Source of the DNA: Roseomonas sp.
Lineage (GTDB): Bacteria; Pseudomonadota; Alphaproteobacteria; Acetobacterales; Acetobacteraceae
Length of the DNA stretch: 64,000 bases
Assembly: GCA_031180725.1 (NCBI GenBank)
Contig: JAPSLO010000007.1
Coordinates: 62,001 to 126,000 of the forward strand
Reading direction: 5' to 3'
Under the pieces are notes generated by a model. That model saw only the letters and a program-made list of their open reading frames with translations. It did not search any database and was not told where the DNA came from. Shown one piece after another: positions 25,628 through 34,453 of this stretch (the stretch's first letter is position 1; each line of letters begins with the position of its first letter). The position numbers and the translations under genes are program-made.

Positions 25628-26863
25628 TCACTCCGCCGCCAGCTTCCCCGCCGCCCCTTCCGCGGCGATCAGCTTCAGCCAGCCCTCCCGTGTCTGCGGC
25701 AGCTTGCGGCCCAGGATCTGCTCCGCCACTTGGTTCCGCAGCACCTGTGCCGTGCCGCCGGCGATGGCGAACATCCGGGCATCCCGCAGGTAGCGCTCCA
25801 TCGGGTTGTCCCTGGAATAGCCCGCGGCCCCCCAGACCTGCAGCGCATTGTTGGTGACGCGGATCGCCATCTCCGAGGCGAAGACCTTGGCCTGGGCGGC
25901 CGCCAGACGGTCCGGGAAGCCGGCGGGGCCGGCACTGCGCGCGGCACGGTGGATCAGGGCGCGGGCGGCCTCCACCTCGATGGACATGTCGGCCAGCATC
26001 CAGGAAAGGCCCTGGAACTCCGCGATGGGCCGACCGAACTGACGACGCGTGCCGGCCCGCGCAATCGCATGGTCCAGGGCGCCGGCCGCCAGGCCCATCG
26101 CCACCGTCGCCGCACCCACGCGCTGGCCGTTATAGGCATCGATCAGACGAGCGAAGCCCTTCGCGAAGCCCCCAGCCCCTCCCCGCAACACCATCTCATC
26201 GGGCACTTCCAGGTCACGAAATTCCAGCTCCGCCTCCGGCATGCCACAGAGGCCGAGGGAGGGGATGCGGCGCTTCACGATCAGCCCGGGCGGGTCCCCT
26301 TCCCCGTTGCGCACCACCAGGAAGCCGCCGATTCCCTTGAACTCGCCATCCTCGATGGCGCGGGCGAAGATCAGGTGCAGGCGGGAGATGCCGCCGCCGG
26401 TGATCCAGGTCTTGGCGCCGTTGATGACCCAGCGGTCGCCCTGGCGCACCGCAGTCGTGGTCATCTCGGTGGCGGCAGAGCCCGCCTCGGGCTCGGTGAT
26501 GCAGATGGCGGGCTTGTCGCCGGCCAGCACCAGCTCCGCGGCCAGGCGCTTCTGGGCGGGGGTGCCATAGGCCATCACGGCGCCGACGGCACCCATATTG
26601 GCCTCCACCGTGATGCGGCCGCAGACGGCGCAGGCCTTCGACATCTCCTCGATCACCAGGGTGGCCTCCAGCACCGAGCCGCCCGGCCCGCCCCATTCCC
26701 GGGGGATGGTCAGGCCCATGAAGCCGGCTTCGGTCAGGCGGCTCACCATGGGCCAGGGATACTGCGTGCTGCGGTCCGTCTCCGCCGCCTGGGCCGCGGC
26801 TTCCCGGGCGAGTTCCCGCGCGCGGTCGCGCAGGCGGATCTGGTCGGGTGTCAGCTCGCTCAT
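25628..26863 (-). CDS. Acyl-CoA dehydrogenase family protein
   Basis: A 411-residue protein with the complete acyl-CoA dehydrogenase fold. It has an N-terminal helical domain, a middle beta domain with ITEPEAGSAATEMTT and WVINGAKTWITGGG, and a C-terminal helical domain with RRQFGRPIAEFQGLSWMLAD. At the usual catalytic position, YEGT in most members, it reads AGGT (about residue 369). The alternative glutamate used by isovaleryl-CoA dehydrogenase appears to be glutamine (in YNGQRVG). Its dehydrogenase activity is therefore uncertain. It overlaps the DUF533 gene upstream by 4 bp. It could oxidise a branched or unusual acyl-CoA, or use the fold for another reaction. Confidence 0.85.
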   Translation of the reverse strand: MSELTPDQIRLRDRARELAREAAAQAAETDRSTQYPWPMVSRLTEAGFMGLTIPREWGGPGGSVLEATLVIEEMSKACAVCGRITVEANMGAVGAVMAYGTPAQKRLAAELVLAGDKPAICITEPEAGSAATEMTTTAVRQGDRWVINGAKTWITGGGISRLHLIFARAIEDGEFKGIGGFLVVRNGEGDPPGLIVKRRIPSLGLCGMPEAELEFRDLEVPDEMVLRGGAGGFAKGFARLIDAYNGQRVGAATVAMGLAAGALDHAIARAGTRRQFGRPIAEFQGLSWMLADMSIEVEAARALIHRAARSAGPAGFPDRLAAAQAKVFASEMAIRVTNNALQVWGAAGYSRDNPMERYLRDARMFAIAGGTAQVLRNQVAEQILGRKLPQTREGWLKLIAAEGAAGKLAAE

Positions 26864-27540
26864 GGGGAAAGACGTTCCTCGATGGTTTTGATGGCTGGCG
26901 TGTCCAGCTTCAGCGCCTTGGCGAGGCGGTCAAGCCAGGACCTCTCAGCCTCCGTGATCTCGCCGGCGCCCACGAAGGCAGCGGCGTAGAGCCGCGCGCG
27001 CAGCATCGGGTCAGTGGCCGCCGCGGCCAGTGCCTCGGGTGTCATCGGCCGGTCGAAATCCGCCAGCACCAGGTCGCGCTCCTCCGCGTCCAGCCCAGCG
27101 GCATCCAACTGCGCGGTGATGGAGCTGCGTTCCGCCGCATCCGCCGTGCCATCGGCGCGGGCCGCCGCGATCATCGCGCGCACCAGCAGCAGCGCCTCCG
27201 CCTCCTCGGCCGCCGGCCCGGCGGGCTCAGGAGCGGCAACGGGACCGCCGCCAGTCTCCGGGATGCGGCGGGAGGGTGCGGAGACCGGCTCGGGGCCAGG
27301 CGCGGGGGCCCGGCCGGACCAGGGGCCGGAGGACTTCGATGCCGGTGCCGAGCGTGGCGGCGGCTGTTGCCCCTGGCGGCTGCGCATCCAGGCCTCAACG
27401 GCGGCGCCGGCGAAGGCGCCGAGGGCACGGGCGGCGCGGGCTTCCATGCTGCGGCCACCCAGCAGCGCGGTGGCGGCGCTGCGCCGCCGCGGCCGTGCGG
27501 CGCCTCCCAGCAGGGCCCCGAGCACCCGGTTCAGGTTCAT
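26860..27540 (-). CDS. DUF533 (YebE/TerB-like) protein
   Basis: A 226-residue protein. The first 60 residues are basic and glycine/alanine rich. A proline-rich linker follows, and residues from about 105 onward match the DUF533 domain: LLLVRAMIAAARADGTADAAER, then a TerB-like helical bundle ending YAAAFVGAGEITEAERSWL. The acidic DGxxDxxE pattern resembles the metal-binding loop of TerB proteins. Members are membrane-associated proteins of unknown function. The stop overlaps the acyl-CoA dehydrogenase start by 4 bp, an unusual pairing. Confidence 0.78.
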   Translation of the reverse strand: MNLNRVLGALLGGAARPRRRSAATALLGGRSMEARAARALGAFAGAAVEAWMRSRQGQQPPPRSAPASKSSGPWSGRAPAPGPEPVSAPSRRIPETGGGPVAAPEPAGPAAEEAEALLLVRAMIAAARADGTADAAERSSITAQLDAAGLDAEERDLVLADFDRPMTPEALAAAATDPMLRARLYAAAFVGAGEITEAERSWLDRLAKALKLDTPAIKTIEERLSP

Positions 27541-27637
27541 GCCATCCCTCCGTGAGCGGCCATGGCCAGCCGGCCAGGAAGCTCAGCCGATGCCGCGTGC
27601 TGGGGCAAGCGCCCCGTTCTGGCAAAACCGGGCGACG

Positions 27638-28132
27638 TCAGACCCGAAGACGCCCGGGCGGAACGGCCTCCTGCGCCTGCCCGATGACCCGGACATGGGT
27701 GGCCGCGGGTTCCCCCACGCAGCGCAGGAAGCCGCAGGTTTCGTAGAAGGCGAAGGCCGCCGCGGGGGCGCGGACCCGCAGGCGGCGCCAGCCATCCTCG
27801 CGGGCGCCCTCAGTGATCGCCTCCAGCAGATGCCGGCCGATGCCATGCCCCCGCGCGGCGCGGCGCACGAAAAGGCGCCGAACCCGCCCAGTGTCCCGAT
27901 CCTTCAGATAGGGGTCGTGCGTCAGCCCCCCCAGGCCCAGCAGGGCCGAACCGGCCCAGACCGCGTAGAGGGCCTCGCCCGGCCGGTCGAAGCGAATGGC
28001 GCCCGCCTCCCAGTCCTGCCGCAGCACCTCCAGCATGCGCTGGCCATCGGCAAGCGCATCCGCCGCCAGCTCCTCGAACCCCTCGGGGAGCTGCGCGATC
28101 CGCACGACATGCAGGGCGGGCCGCCCGCTCAT
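27638..28132 (-). CDS. GNAT family N-acetyltransferase
   Basis: A 164-residue acetyltransferase fold. The acetyl-CoA pyrophosphate loop is RGHGIGRHLLEAI near residue 95, preceded by the beta strand GRVRRLFVRRAA. The later AFAFYETCGFLR is the usual C-terminal signature. The acceptor is unknown. It overlaps the M81 gene by 4 bp and is the last gene of an operon of peptidases. Acetylation of a released amino compound is possible but not shown. Confidence 0.85.
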   Translation of the reverse strand: MSGRPALHVVRIAQLPEGFEELAADALADGQRMLEVLRQDWEAGAIRFDRPGEALYAVWAGSALLGLGGLTHDPYLKDRDTGRVRRLFVRRAARGHGIGRHLLEAITEGAREDGWRRLRVRAPAAAFAFYETCGFLRCVGEPAATHVRVIGQAQEAVPPGRLRV

Positions 28133-29628
28133 CCCACGCGGCGATTGTCGCCCGGGCGCAGCTTCAGCCCGGCGCGCAGGTGGCGGAAGGGCAGCGTGGC
28201 GGGATCGCCCACCACCGGCCCGGGCGCAGCCGCCACCAGCACGGCGGCGGCAATGGGCTGGAAATCCGCGCGGAAATGCACCGAGGATTTCAGCGCCAGG
28301 ATCTTCTGCTCCGCCGGCTCGACGCCCAGATGGCGGAACAGCGCCTGGTCATAGGCCTGCATCTTGCGGGAGGTGACGATCACCTTCACTCCGTCGATGC
28401 CGAGCAGCGCCGTCGCGCCCAGATCCGCCAGGTTGCCGCCGGCCATCGGGCCCGTGCACATGAAGCGCCCATCCGAGAGCTTCAGCACGCGCCCTTCCAC
28501 GCGAAGCGGCGCGCCATCCGATTTGCCGCCGAGCGCGAGGGCGACGGAGGCCCCCTCCCCCGCCGCATGGCAGGCAGCGGCGCTTTCGGCATCGTTGATC
28601 AGGCCTAGCGCCGCACCCTGAGCGCCCTGGGCGATCAGCTCCGCCAGCAGCCCGGTGGTATCGCCATGGCCGCCGCCGCCCGGATTGTCCTGGGTATCCG
28701 CGATGACCACGGGCTTGCTGGCGCCGGCAGCGATGCGCAGCGCCTCGGTCACCGCCTGCTTCGCTTCCAGGATGGGCTGTGCGAACTCCGTCTCGCGCCG
28801 GGCGAATTCGGCAACCAGCGCCGTCGTGGCGGCCTCAGCGGCTTCCTGCGTCTCGGCGAAGGCCGCGACCGCGCAGCCACAATCGGGAAAATCGGCGTAG
28901 GGAAAGCCGAAGCAGAGGGCGAGTTCGTCCACCCCCTTCTCCGCCGCGATGGCGGCACGCGCGGCCATCACATCCGCCATGGGCGGCACCAACGTGCACT
29001 GGCTGGTGATGGGGATCAGGTAGTCCACCTGGCGAAAGGCCTTGGCGAAGGGGCGGCCCCGCCGGATGCGTGCCAGCAGCAGCTCCATCGCGCGTGCGCC
29101 GGCTTCCTTCATGTCCACATGCGGATAGGTGCGGAAGGGCGCCAGCGCATCGGCGTGGCGGACCATCGCCTCGGTCAGGTTGCAATGCGGATCGAGGCTG
29201 GCCGTGATCGGCACATCGGGGCCCAGGATGGCGCGGGCGCGGCGCAGCAGCTCGCCTTCCGCATCCGGAAAATGCTCCGCCACCATGGCACCGTGCAGGT
29301 CCAGGTAGAGGCCATCCAGCGGGCCCTGGTCCAACGCCGCCTGCAGGTCGTGGAAGATCAGCGCCGCAAGCCTTTCGAAGGCTTCGGCAGTCACCGGGCC
29401 AGCCGGGTTGGCGAAGCCCCAGGAGAGCGGCGCGATCGTCACGTCGCGGGTTTCCGCAACGCGGATGGCGCCCGCGGCCGGCACAGCGGTGTTGCGCAGC
29501 GCGTCCAGCAGCGTGGCCGGCCGCTGCACCGGAGGCCAGCCGCCGGGCTCCAGGAATTCGGCCCAGGTCGTCGGGCGCGGCGCGAAGGAATGGCTTTCGT
29601 GCAGGAAGCCGCCGATGGCAATGCGCAT
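28129..29628 (-). CDS. M81 family metallopeptidase (MlrC-like)
   Basis: A 499-residue protein with the DUF1485 N-terminal domain and the MlrC C-terminal domain. Candidate metal-binding segments are GGFLHESHSF near residue 7, SLDPHCNLTEAM near 143, and DTQDNPGGGGHGDTTGLL near 310. MlrC is named for the last step of microcystin peptide degradation, but most members occur in organisms without that pathway and their substrates are unknown. No signal peptide is present. It lies 11 bp after an M20 gene and overlaps the GNAT gene. A second copy of the family lies at 58619-60094. Confidence 0.88.
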   Translation of the reverse strand: MRIAIGGFLHESHSFAPRPTTWAEFLEPGGWPPVQRPATLLDALRNTAVPAAGAIRVAETRDVTIAPLSWGFANPAGPVTAEAFERLAALIFHDLQAALDQGPLDGLYLDLHGAMVAEHFPDAEGELLRRARAILGPDVPITASLDPHCNLTEAMVRHADALAPFRTYPHVDMKEAGARAMELLLARIRRGRPFAKAFRQVDYLIPITSQCTLVPPMADVMAARAAIAAEKGVDELALCFGFPYADFPDCGCAVAAFAETQEAAEAATTALVAEFARRETEFAQPILEAKQAVTEALRIAAGASKPVVIADTQDNPGGGGHGDTTGLLAELIAQGAQGAALGLINDAESAAACHAAGEGASVALALGGKSDGAPLRVEGRVLKLSDGRFMCTGPMAGGNLADLGATALLGIDGVKVIVTSRKMQAYDQALFRHLGVEPAEQKILALKSSVHFRADFQPIAAAVLVAAAPGPVVGDPATLPFRHLRAGLKLRPGDNRRVG

Positions 29629-29639
29629 ATCCGCCCCCT

Positions 29640-30884
29640 TCAGTCCCTTGCGATGCCGGCGGTGGCAACCACCGCATCGGCCAGCACCAGCAGCCCCGCC
29701 TCGGCCCAGCCCGGCGTGATGCTCTCCTCCTCATTGTGGGAGAGGCCGCCATGGCACGGCACGAAGATCATCACGCTCGGCACCTTGCGCGCGACATAGA
29801 CGGCGTCATGGCCGATGGCCGTCGGCATGTCCATGAAGGGGACGCCGCGCGCGCGGGCGGACTGGCGCAGCCTTTCGGCCAGGGTGGCGTCGAAGGGCGT
29901 TGCGGGCGAGATCCAGAAATCCTCCAGGGCGATCTCCACGCCGCGCCGCGCGGTGATGCCGGCGGCCTCGGCGCGTAGCTTGTCGGCCAGTTCCGCCAGC
30001 TTGTCCTCGTGGTCGTGGCGCGTGTCCAGGCTGAACCAGACGCGGCCGGGCACCACATTGCGGCTGTCGGGGTGCAGGGTCATGCGGCCAATGGTGGCGC
30101 GGGCGCCGGCCAGGATAGTGGCGCCCTCGATGGTCAGCGCCAACTCGGCAGCGGCCATCAGCGCATCGCGCCGCCCGGCCATGGCGCTGCCGCCATGCGC
30201 ATCCGCGCCCGTGACCGTCACGTCGAACCAGTGCTGCGCCAGGGCATGGGTGACGACGCCGACATCCTTGCCCTCGCGCTCCAGCACCGGACCCTGTTCG
30301 ATATGCAGCTCGAAATAGGCGCCAAGCTCCTGGAGGCCGGCGGGATCCGCGCTGCCCTGCCAGCCGATGCGCGCCAACTCCGCACCAAAACGCGCACCGG
30401 CGCTGTCGGTCTTCGCCAGGACCTCCGCCTCGGTGAAGATGCCCATGGCGGCGCCGGAGCCCATCATGGGCGGCGAGAAGCGCGCGCCTTCCTCATTGGT
30501 CCAGTTGATCAGCGTAACCGGCGCCTCGGTCTCCACCCCCGCCTCGTGCAGGGCGCGCAGCACTTCCAGCCCCGCCAGCACGCCCAGCACGCCATCGAAT
30601 TTTCCGCCTGTCGGCTGGGTATCCAGATGGCTGCCGATGGCGACGGGCTTGCGGCCGGGGTCACGCCCCGGCCGGGTGAGCGCCATATTGCCCAGCCGGT
30701 CGAGCGTCAGCGTCGCACCGGCCGCTTCCGCATAGCGTCGCAGCAGCGCGCGCGCCTCTCCATCCAGCTCGGTCAATGTCTGGCGGTTGCAGCCGCCCCT
30801 TGGCGTGGCGCCGATGCGGGCGAATTCCATCAGGCTGTCCCACAGCCTGGCCCCGGAGACGGGCAGGTTGCCGGCCGCCATCAT
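29640..30884 (-). CDS. M20 family N-carbamoyl-L-amino acid hydrolase-type amidase
   Basis: A 414-residue M20 metallohydrolase of the hydantoinase/carbamoylase (AllC/HyuC) branch. Metal ligands are visible in IGSHLDTQPTGGKFDG near residue 75, in NWTNEEGARF near 120 (catalytic base plus ligand) and in FELHIEQGPVLE near 185; the C-terminal histidine is in CHGGLSHNEEE. Family enzymes release amino acids from N-carbamoyl amino acids, allantoate or ureidoglycolate. The ATG at 30884 overlaps the preceding stop as ATGATG, with a second in-frame ATG at 30881. Together with HyuA/HyuB elsewhere in the window it suggests capacity for carbamoyl or cyclic amides. Confidence 0.88.
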   Translation of the reverse strand: MMAAGNLPVSGARLWDSLMEFARIGATPRGGCNRQTLTELDGEARALLRRYAEAAGATLTLDRLGNMALTRPGRDPGRKPVAIGSHLDTQPTGGKFDGVLGVLAGLEVLRALHEAGVETEAPVTLINWTNEEGARFSPPMMGSGAAMGIFTEAEVLAKTDSAGARFGAELARIGWQGSADPAGLQELGAYFELHIEQGPVLEREGKDVGVVTHALAQHWFDVTVTGADAHGGSAMAGRRDALMAAAELALTIEGATILAGARATIGRMTLHPDSRNVVPGRVWFSLDTRHDHEDKLAELADKLRAEAAGITARRGVEIALEDFWISPATPFDATLAERLRQSARARGVPFMDMPTAIGHDAVYVARKVPSVMIFVPCHGGLSHNEEESITPGWAEAGLLVLADAVVATAGIARD

Positions 30885-32173
30885 GCCGCCTCCACACCGC
30901 ACCATTCGGCCATTGCCAGAGCGATGGTGCGCGTGATGTCATGCATCGAATCCAGCCCGACGCTTTCGTCGATGCCATGGATCTCCTGCGCATCCGGGCC
31001 GAAGCAGGCGACCCTGGTGCCCTGGTAGAGCTCGAAGAAGCGACCATCCGTCAGGCCGGTCGCAGGATATTGGCGCAGCTCCTGCCCGGTCACCTCGGCG
31101 AAATTCCGCATGGCAAGCTGCACGATCGGCGCCTGCATGTCGAAGGTGCAGGGATCGGCGTGGAACCCCTGGAATTCCACCTTCACCTTGGCGCCACGCA
31201 GTTCCGGGTCGGCGGCAGCTTCGGCCACGATGCGCTGTATGTCGCGCTTCACGGCATCGGCCGTATTGCCCATCATTACGCCGACGCGGAGGCCAAGCTT
31301 CGCCCGCGTGGCGACGGAGCTGTTCCACTCCCCGCCCTGGAAAGTGCCCAGGTTAACGTTCACCGGATGGTTCACGCCGCGGAAGCTGGGATGGATGCGG
31401 CTGCCGTCATTCATCTCACGCTCATAATGCTCGAAGCGCGACCAGATGCGCATGGCGGCTTCCACGGCGTTAACGCCGGCCTGCTTGTCGCGAACGTGAG
31501 CGGGCCGACCGGTGACGGTGACGAACGCCCAGACCACGCCGACCTCGGCCGAATACATGGCCGGCAGGCCGGGGCCAGGCTCGGGGATGATCACCGCATC
31601 GGCCTTTGGCATGGTGACCATGCAGGCCAGCGCGCCATTGCCGCTGCACTCCTCCTCGATCACCGACTGCATCTGCACCTCTGCCGCAGGTTGCAGGCCG
31701 GCTGCCCGCAGCGCGCGGAAGGCGGTGACGTAGCTGATGATGCCGGCCTTCATGTCGCCTGCGCCGCGCCCATACATGCGGCCATTGCGGATCGCGGGCT
31801 CGTAGGGTGGCGTGGTCCATTCATCCGCCGCACCTTCCGGCACCACATCCACATGTCCCTGCAGCACCAGGGAACGTCCCTTGCGGGATTTGGGCGTGTG
31901 CACCGCCACCACATTGTCCCGGCCCGCATAGGGGATCAACGGCGGCGAGAAGCCGGGGTGACCCATCAACGCCTCTACATCCACCGGCACATACCGAGGC
32001 GAAAGGCCGATGCCTTCGTAGATCCGCGCCATCTCGGCCAGCGCCGATTGCTCATTGCCCAGTGTCGAGGGGCAGCGCACCAGGCGCTCCAACATGCGCA
32101 CGCTGTCCTCGCGCAGCGCGTCACAGGCCTCAAGAATGGCGCGGCGGGCACCAGGGTCCAGGGTCTCGGTCAC
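30881..32173 (-). CDS. M20 family peptidase (ArgE/DapE/ACY1 type)
   Basis: A 430-residue zinc-dependent amidohydrolase. The first metal histidine is in VLQGHVDVVPEG near residue 103. The aspartate is in YGRGAGDMKAG, the glutamate pair is in VIEEECSGNGAL, and the final histidine lies in the C-terminal GIDESVGLDSMHD region. The dimerisation insert spans roughly residues 200-310. Relatives deacetylate ornithine, desuccinylate diaminopimelate or act as aminoacylases. The start is a GTG at 32173 with a weak ribosome-binding site. It is 8 bp downstream of a decayed oligopeptide ABC ATPase, suggesting the operon once imported what these enzymes cleave. Confidence 0.87.
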   Translation of the reverse strand: MTETLDPGARRAILEACDALREDSVRMLERLVRCPSTLGNEQSALAEMARIYEGIGLSPRYVPVDVEALMGHPGFSPPLIPYAGRDNVVAVHTPKSRKGRSLVLQGHVDVVPEGAADEWTTPPYEPAIRNGRMYGRGAGDMKAGIISYVTAFRALRAAGLQPAAEVQMQSVIEEECSGNGALACMVTMPKADAVIIPEPGPGLPAMYSAEVGVVWAFVTVTGRPAHVRDKQAGVNAVEAAMRIWSRFEHYEREMNDGSRIHPSFRGVNHPVNVNLGTFQGGEWNSSVATRAKLGLRVGVMMGNTADAVKRDIQRIVAEAAADPELRGAKVKVEFQGFHADPCTFDMQAPIVQLAMRNFAEVTGQELRQYPATGLTDGRFFELYQGTRVACFGPDAQEIHGIDESVGLDSMHDITRTIALAMAEWCGVEAA

Positions 32174-32181
32174 GATCGAGC

Positions 32182-33184
32182 CTATGCCGGTTGTGGCGGG
32201 GTCCAGCCCCGGCCGGGGATGCTGTCGAGCAAGAGCTGGGTATAAGGGTGCCGGAGCGTGCGGAACACCTCCCCAACCGCCCCCTGTTCCACTATCGCGC
32301 CATCCTGCATGACGGCAACACGGTTGCAGAGCTGGCCGGCGAGGCGCAGGTCGCGGGTGACGAACAGCATTGTCAGGCCCCGCCGTTGGCGGAAATCGGT
32401 CAGCAATGCCAGCAGCTGCGCCTGTTCCGGGAGATCCAGCGCCAAGACCGGATCTTCCACGATCAGCAGTTCCGGCTCGGTCGCCAGCGCCCGGGCGATA
32501 CCAATGCGCTGCCGCTGGCCGGCGGAAAATTCATGCGGATACTGTCCGGTCGCCGCGTCCTCCATCTGCACCAGACGCAGCAGGTCCCGCGCCCGGGCCA
32601 GCGCCGCGGCGCGCAGCACGCCCTGGGCGATGGGACCTGCGGCGACGATCTCGCCCACCTTGCGGCGGGGATTGAGGCTGGCGAAGGGATCCTGGAAGAC
32701 CATCTGGATCCGCCCGCGATAGGGCTTCCAGGCGAAGCGCGACAGCCGCCGGAGATCCACCCCGTGAAACAGGATCTCGCCCGCCTCGGGCGTCACCAGC
32801 CCGACCAGGCTTGCGCGCAAGGGTCGATGTGCCGCTGCCGTCTTCGCCGACCAAGCCTAGCATCTCGCCTTTTCGGAGGGTGAGGTCGGCCTGGCGCACC
32901 ACCTTCTCCGACACGCCGGCCCGGCCGCCGCGGCGTCAACCCTTCTCGATACCCCGCGCCTCCAGCACGGGGGTGGTGGAAATCGGGGTGCGGTCCCGCG
33001 GGGTGTCATGCGGCGCGGCGCATATCAGCCCTTTCGTAAAGGGGTGTTCGGGGCGGTTCAGCACCTGTTCCGCCGGGCCCTGTTCCACGATGCGGCCCTG
33101 CCGCATCACCGCCACCCGATCCGCGACCTCCGCCGCCACGCCGAGTTCACGTGTGATGAACAGGACACCGATCGACCGCTAGGA
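32182..33184 (-). pseudogene. Decayed double-domain oligopeptide ABC transporter ATPase
   Basis: Read on the minus strand, homology starts abruptly near 33184 with the tail of a first ATPase domain ([21 protein letters not shown]). It meets an in-frame TGA at 32938-32936, resumes in the same frame as a second domain (ADLTLRKGEMLGLVGEDGSG), then shifts frame near 32825 and runs to 32182. Motifs are damaged: Walker A reads GEDGSGTS (lysine lost), Walker B reads LLIVEDP (DE swapped), and both H-loops carry R for H (ITRE, VTRD). The signature SAGQRQR and EQGAVGEVFRTLRHPYTQLL-type tail identify a DppD/DppF or GsiA-like protein. It is truncated, frameshifted and catalytically dead. The permease and binding-protein genes are gone. 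Confidence 0.87.
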
Positions 33185-33346
33185 TGACTAACATGCCCTC
33201 CCAGTCCGCCGCAGCAGGAAGCCAGGCAGGCGCGCAGGGTCCATCCATCCATGCCGCCGGAGGCGGGCACCGGCTTCCGCCGGCAGACGGTGGGCCCCCG
33301 TCCGGTGCATGGACAACCCCACGCGCCGCTTCCTAACCTCGGTCCG

Positions 33347-34378
33347 ATGAAAGCCTTCGCCGATCCTGCCCAGTCACTGCACAGCCCCGGCTTCTTCCTG
33401 ATGCGCGGCCGCGTGCACCAGAATTTCGAGGTTCCGGCGCGCGCCGAGGCGCTGGCCCAGGGCCTCACCAGACTGGGGATCGCGTCGACCACGCCGGCCC
33501 CCGCCCCGCGCGCCGCGCTGGAGCGGGTGCATAGCACCGAGTACCTGGATTTCCTGCGCGATGCGCCGGCGGAGTGGGCTGCCCTGCCGGAGCCCGGGCC
33601 GGAGATCGTGGCCAACATCCATCCCTCGCCCGAGATGCTGGCGCAGGGCGCCAAGCCGCCTGCAGGGCTAGTGGGTCGCGCCGGCTGGTTCACCGCCGAC
33701 ACCGCCTGCCCGATCGGGCCCCACACCTGGCAGGCCGCGATCGGGGCTGCGGGCTGCGCACTGGCCGCGGCCGCCGAAGCCGCGTCGGGCCGCACCGCCT
33801 ATGCTCTGTGCCGGCCGCCCGGGCACCACGCCTATGCGGCACGCGCTGGCGGGCATTGCTATCTGAACAACGCCGCCATCGCCGCGCAGGCGCTGCGCGA
33901 TGCGGGCGCGGCGCGCGTCGCGGTGCTGGACATCGACAGCCATCATGGCAACGGCACGCAGGGCATCTTCTGGGAACGCGGCGATGTGCTGACCGTCTCA
34001 GTGCATGGCGACCCGAACCGCTATTATCCCTGGTATGTCGGCCATACCGAGGAACGAGGGGCCGGCGAAGGCCAGGGCTGCAACCTGAACCTGCCCATGC
34101 CCCCGGGCACCGGCGATGCCGATTGGCTGGCCGCGATCGAGACCGGCCTGGCGGCGATCCGACAGTTCGGCGCGGAGGCGCTGGTGGTCTCGCTGGGCTT
34201 CGATGCCAGCGAGCATGAGCCGTTGGGTCTGCTGCGCGTGACGGAAGATGGCTTCGCCCGCGCCGGCGCCGTCGTCGGCGCCGCGGAACTTCCGGCCGCC
34301 ATCATCCAGGAAGGCGGCTACAACGTGCAGCTGATCGGCACACTGCTGGAGCGTTTCCTCGGCGCCTGGGCGGGCTGA
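33347..34378 (+). CDS. Histone deacetylase-like amidohydrolase (acetylpolyamine amidohydrolase class)
   Basis: A 343-residue arginase/deacetylase-fold enzyme of the class II HDAC branch. The active-site histidine pair is in CRPPGHHAYA near residue 162. Zinc ligands are in LDIDSHHGNG near residue 200 and in the aspartate of GFDASEHEPLG near residue 285. The tail EGGYN near residue 325 is also conserved. In bacteria such enzymes deacetylate polyamines, acetoin-related substrates or other acetyl-amides. The ATG at 33347 gives an N-terminus (FADPAQSLHSPGFFLMRGR) typical of the family. The gene stands alone, in the opposite direction to the decayed ABC gene. Confidence 0.88.
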   Translation: MKAFADPAQSLHSPGFFLMRGRVHQNFEVPARAEALAQGLTRLGIASTTPAPAPRAALERVHSTEYLDFLRDAPAEWAALPEPGPEIVANIHPSPEMLAQGAKPPAGLVGRAGWFTADTACPIGPHTWQAAIGAAGCALAAAAEAASGRTAYALCRPPGHHAYAARAGGHCYLNNAAIAAQALRDAGAARVAVLDIDSHHGNGTQGIFWERGDVLTVSVHGDPNRYYPWYVGHTEERGAGEGQGCNLNLPMPPGTGDADWLAAIETGLAAIRQFGAEALVVSLGFDASEHEPLGLLRVTEDGFARAGAVVGAAELPAAIIQEGGYNVQLIGTLLERFLGAWAG

Positions 34379-34453
34379 ACAGGCCAGTTCCAGAGCGGAA
34401 TCAGACCCGCGCACAGGTTGCTTTCTAATCCCGAATCCTCAACCCTGGGCGGC

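Noticed and set aside
33106-33795. Minus-strand frame opposite the HDAC-like gene
   Set aside because: Alanine/serine-rich shadow of a gene with intact zinc-site motifs on the plus strand.
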